Part shown: piece after piece, positions 5,481-6,670 of the stretch
Numbering within the stretch: position 1 is the stretch's first letter
Layout: every line of letters begins with the position of its first letter
NCBI GenBank assembly: GCA_043718245.1
Contig: JAYSWB010000014.1
Span: 1 to 6,670, forward strand
Source of the DNA: JBAXAB01 sp043718245
Lineage (GTDB): Bacteria > Patescibacteriota > Minisyncoccia > Phycocordibacterales > CAIZLB01
Reading direction: 5' to 3'
Length of the DNA stretch: 6,670 nt
Made by a program: the position numbers and the translations under genes
The notes under the pieces: generated by a model
Seen by the model: only the letters and a program-made list of their open reading frames with translations
What the model was told of the DNA's origin: nothing
Database searches by the model: none

Positions 5481-5533
5481 GGGTTTTCTGTTGTTGATTT
5501 TTGTGCGAGGTTTTGGGGCTTTTGTCTAGCAAC

Positions 5534-5561
5534 ACAATATCATGAAAATGTGCAAAGTAAA
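5534..5561 (-). promoter_or_regulatory. candidate promoter for the gene at 5001-5480
   Basis: On the minus strand, TTTACT (5556-5561) and TATTGT (5534-5539) are separated by 16 bases. Each matches the consensus at four of six positions. The position suits a leader of about 45-50 bases. The match is moderate only. Confidence 0.33.
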
Positions 5562-5591
5562 TGACGTCTTAAATTACATATTTTAGGGTAA

Positions 5592-5621
5592 TGAACTTTC
5601 GTTTTGTTCGGCTAGTATATT
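5592..5621 (+). promoter_or_regulatory. candidate promoter for the histidine-ladder gene
   Basis: TATATT (5616-5621, five of six to the -10 consensus) lies 18 bases after TGAACT (5592-5597, a poor -35). The overlapping TATTAT (5618-5623) is an equal -10 choice. The gap 5481-5701 must hold the divergent promoters, but the -35 match is weak. Confidence 0.3.
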
Positions 5622-5701
5622 ATCCCTCATGACTTAATAAGGGCGTTGGTATTTTAAGGCGATGTGAAGGCAAACCCAATAATAATTAAATTTAAAATAA
5701 T

Positions 5702-6079
5702 ATGACAGATACTGAAAAAAATAAAAATTTACAAGTAAAAAACAAAGAAGTCGAAGATACTGAAATAAAAGCAGAAAAAGCTGAGAAGAAAGTAGAAGGT
5801 GCAGTGGTGACTGTTGTAGGCGAGCACGTAGAAGCTGCCTTGGTACACAAGGAAGCAGCGGAGGTTCATATCGACACAGCCGAGGTTCACATAGAAAAAG
5901 CGGATGAGAAAAAAGTACAAGGAATAGTGGCGCCAGTTAGGGAAGAGTTAGAGGCAGCCCTAGCGCACAAAGAGGCAGCCGAGGGTCATATGCAAGTAGC
6001 CGAGGATCACATAGACGCAGCAAAGAAAAATAATCAATTTTTGGCAAAGAAAGCTCCTCAGGGACAAAAAAATAAGTAA
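5702..6079 (+). CDS. charged helical protein with a histidine every seven residues
   Basis: A 125-residue protein of Ala, Glu, Lys, Val and His with no cysteine, signal peptide or membrane segment, so probably a soluble rod or coiled coil. It is built from two copies of a roughly 40-residue unit (about 28-67 and 68-108), each containing E-A-A-L-x-H-K-E-A-A-E. Histidines lie at 42, 49, 56 and 63 in the first copy and at 89, 96 and 103 in the second: exact seven-residue steps, which put them on one face of a helix. A lysine-rich leader (1-30) and tail (108-125) flank the repeats. I do not recognise a family. The ATG follows an A/T-only leader without a Shine-Dalgarno sequence, as for other genes here, and a terminator lies 64 bases downstream. 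Metal binding, pH-sensitive assembly or nucleic acid binding through the lysines are possible but unproven. Confidence 0.85.
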   Translation: MTDTEKNKNLQVKNKEVEDTEIKAEKAEKKVEGAVVTVVGEHVEAALVHKEAAEVHIDTAEVHIEKADEKKVQGIVAPVREELEAALAHKEAAEGHMQVAEDHIDAAKKNNQFLAKKAPQGQKNK

Positions 6080-6143
6080 GATGTATCGATAGTTGTTCCA
6101 AAGGTTGTGATAGGTTCGAACTTGTTCATATAAATAAAGGAAA

Positions 6144-6162
6144 ACCGCCCTTGGGGGGCGGT
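6144..6162. terminator. GC-rich terminator hairpin, probably bidirectional
   Basis: ACCGCCC (6144-6150) pairs perfectly with GGGCGGT (6156-6162) around a 5-base loop. The plus strand continues with a broken T-run (CTATTTAT), and the minus strand continues with TTTTCC. It ends the gene at 5702-6079 and could also end a minus-strand transcript arriving from 6225. Confidence 0.7.
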
Positions 6163-6224
6163 CTATTTATGGAGCTTTGACAGGTTTCTCCGAACCTAGT
6201 GGGGGGCCCCACCATGCTTTATAA

Positions 6225-6584
6225 TCATAGGTCGAGGTGACCTTGCACCTGATATGTGCCACTGTGCATGCCTAAATGCTTTTCACAAAACACCTTGGCA
6301 AATCTGGCGTTAATGTGCTTGAGTTCACTTAGCACATCTAGATTCAGATGAAGACTCATTCTGCTTCTTAGGATATTTATTGCTTTTTGACGAACAATTA
6401 TCCTTCGAGCAAGAATGACGGCCACTTCTCCAACACTGACTGGACCATTTGTCGTTCTCCTCTCTTCTTGATTTGAAAGACCAATTATCGCCACAAGGCG
6501 CCTGCTACTAACACGGGAAACGTTCATAAGTAATATAGTGCCACCAAATGGTGGTGGTGTCAAGTCAGTCGTAGCTGAATTCAA
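6225..6584 (-). CDS. possible hypothetical protein, start uncertain
   Basis: An open frame of 119 residues from a TTG start. It stays open without a stop up to base 6662, near the window edge, adding a protein-like stretch that includes E-E-T-P-W-L-E-D-T. An in-frame TGA sits at 6663-6665. No ATG occurs before residue 20 (6525-6527), and no Shine-Dalgarno sequence precedes any choice, so the true start is unclear. The N-terminal half is moderately hydrophobic (G-G-T-I-L-L-M-N-V and V-A-I-I-G-L), and the middle is rich in Arg and Ile/Val. I recognise no domain. It is convergent with the gene at 5702, and a hairpin able to act on both strands lies between them, which fits a real gene. It could also be a chance frame, or the 3' part of a gene with a frameshift near 6660. 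Confidence 0.38.
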   Translation of the reverse strand: MNSATTDLTPPPFGGTILLMNVSRVSSRRLVAIIGLSNQEERRTTNGPVSVGEVAVILARRIIVRQKAINILRSRMSLHLNLDVLSELKHINARFAKVFCEKHLGMHSGTYQVQGHLDL

Positions 6585-6670
6585 CTTTGAAGTGCACCAC
6601 TCATCATTTGTAATGGTGTCTTCCAGCCAAGGCGTTTCCTCGGTCTGGTGTTGAGTAAATATTCAACTCT

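Noticed and set aside
6113..6121. GGTTCGAAC resembling a tRNA T-loop
   Set aside because: The flanking bases do not form a T stem and no acceptor, D or anticodon arm can be built around it.
6177..6182. Perfect TTGACA on the plus strand
   Set aside because: The bases 16-18 downstream are a G-run with no -10 box, and no plus-strand gene follows.

Overview
The window looks like a piece of a small-genome bacterium of the Candidate Phyla Radiation (Patescibacteria), most likely a Parcubacteria-type lineage. This is an inference. It rests on short, densely packed, mostly secreted genes; a sortase beside a Ser/Gly/Thr-rich cell-wall-type protein with an FPNTG sorting signal; a repeat-built surface protein of a style common in that group; and AT-rich translation starts without a Shine-Dalgarno (SD) sequence. 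No rRNA, tRNA, CRISPR array or insertion sequence was seen.

Layout. 35-346 (-): a small glutamine-rich lipoprotein with its own promoter and an unusual hairpin that buries its start codon. 506-1015 and 1038-2426 (-): a probable two-gene operon, transcribed from the larger gene, for a repeat-domain surface protein and a membrane-anchored Ser/Gly-rich protein. It ends at a bidirectional terminator near 453-489. 2548-3087 (-): a stand-alone PAS sensor protein. 3161-3688 (+): an ECF-like sigma factor, divergent from the PAS gene. 3742-4311 (-): a sortase, directly downstream of 4326-4837 (-), a paralogue of the 506-1015 protein that carries an FPNTG sorting signal but is broken by a one-base frameshift. 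5001-5480 (-): an unrecognised cytoplasmic protein with a strong terminator overlapping its stop codon. 5702-6079 (+): a helical protein with a histidine every seven residues. 6225-6584 (-): a doubtful reading frame at the right edge. No gap between genes exceeds 300 bases.

How it may work together. The window reads mainly as a cell-surface module. The sortase and its FPNTG substrate form one operon. A second operon, a few kilobases away, encodes a paralogue of that substrate with a plain membrane anchor, paired with a large extracellular repeat protein. The PAS protein and sigma factor between them are natural candidates for regulators of surface genes, but nothing in the sequence proves that link.

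The most notable signals are the 18-bp perfect inverted repeat over the lipoprotein start, the frameshifted sortase substrate, the histidine heptad ladder, and the PAS/sigma pair without a recognisable anti-sigma gene.
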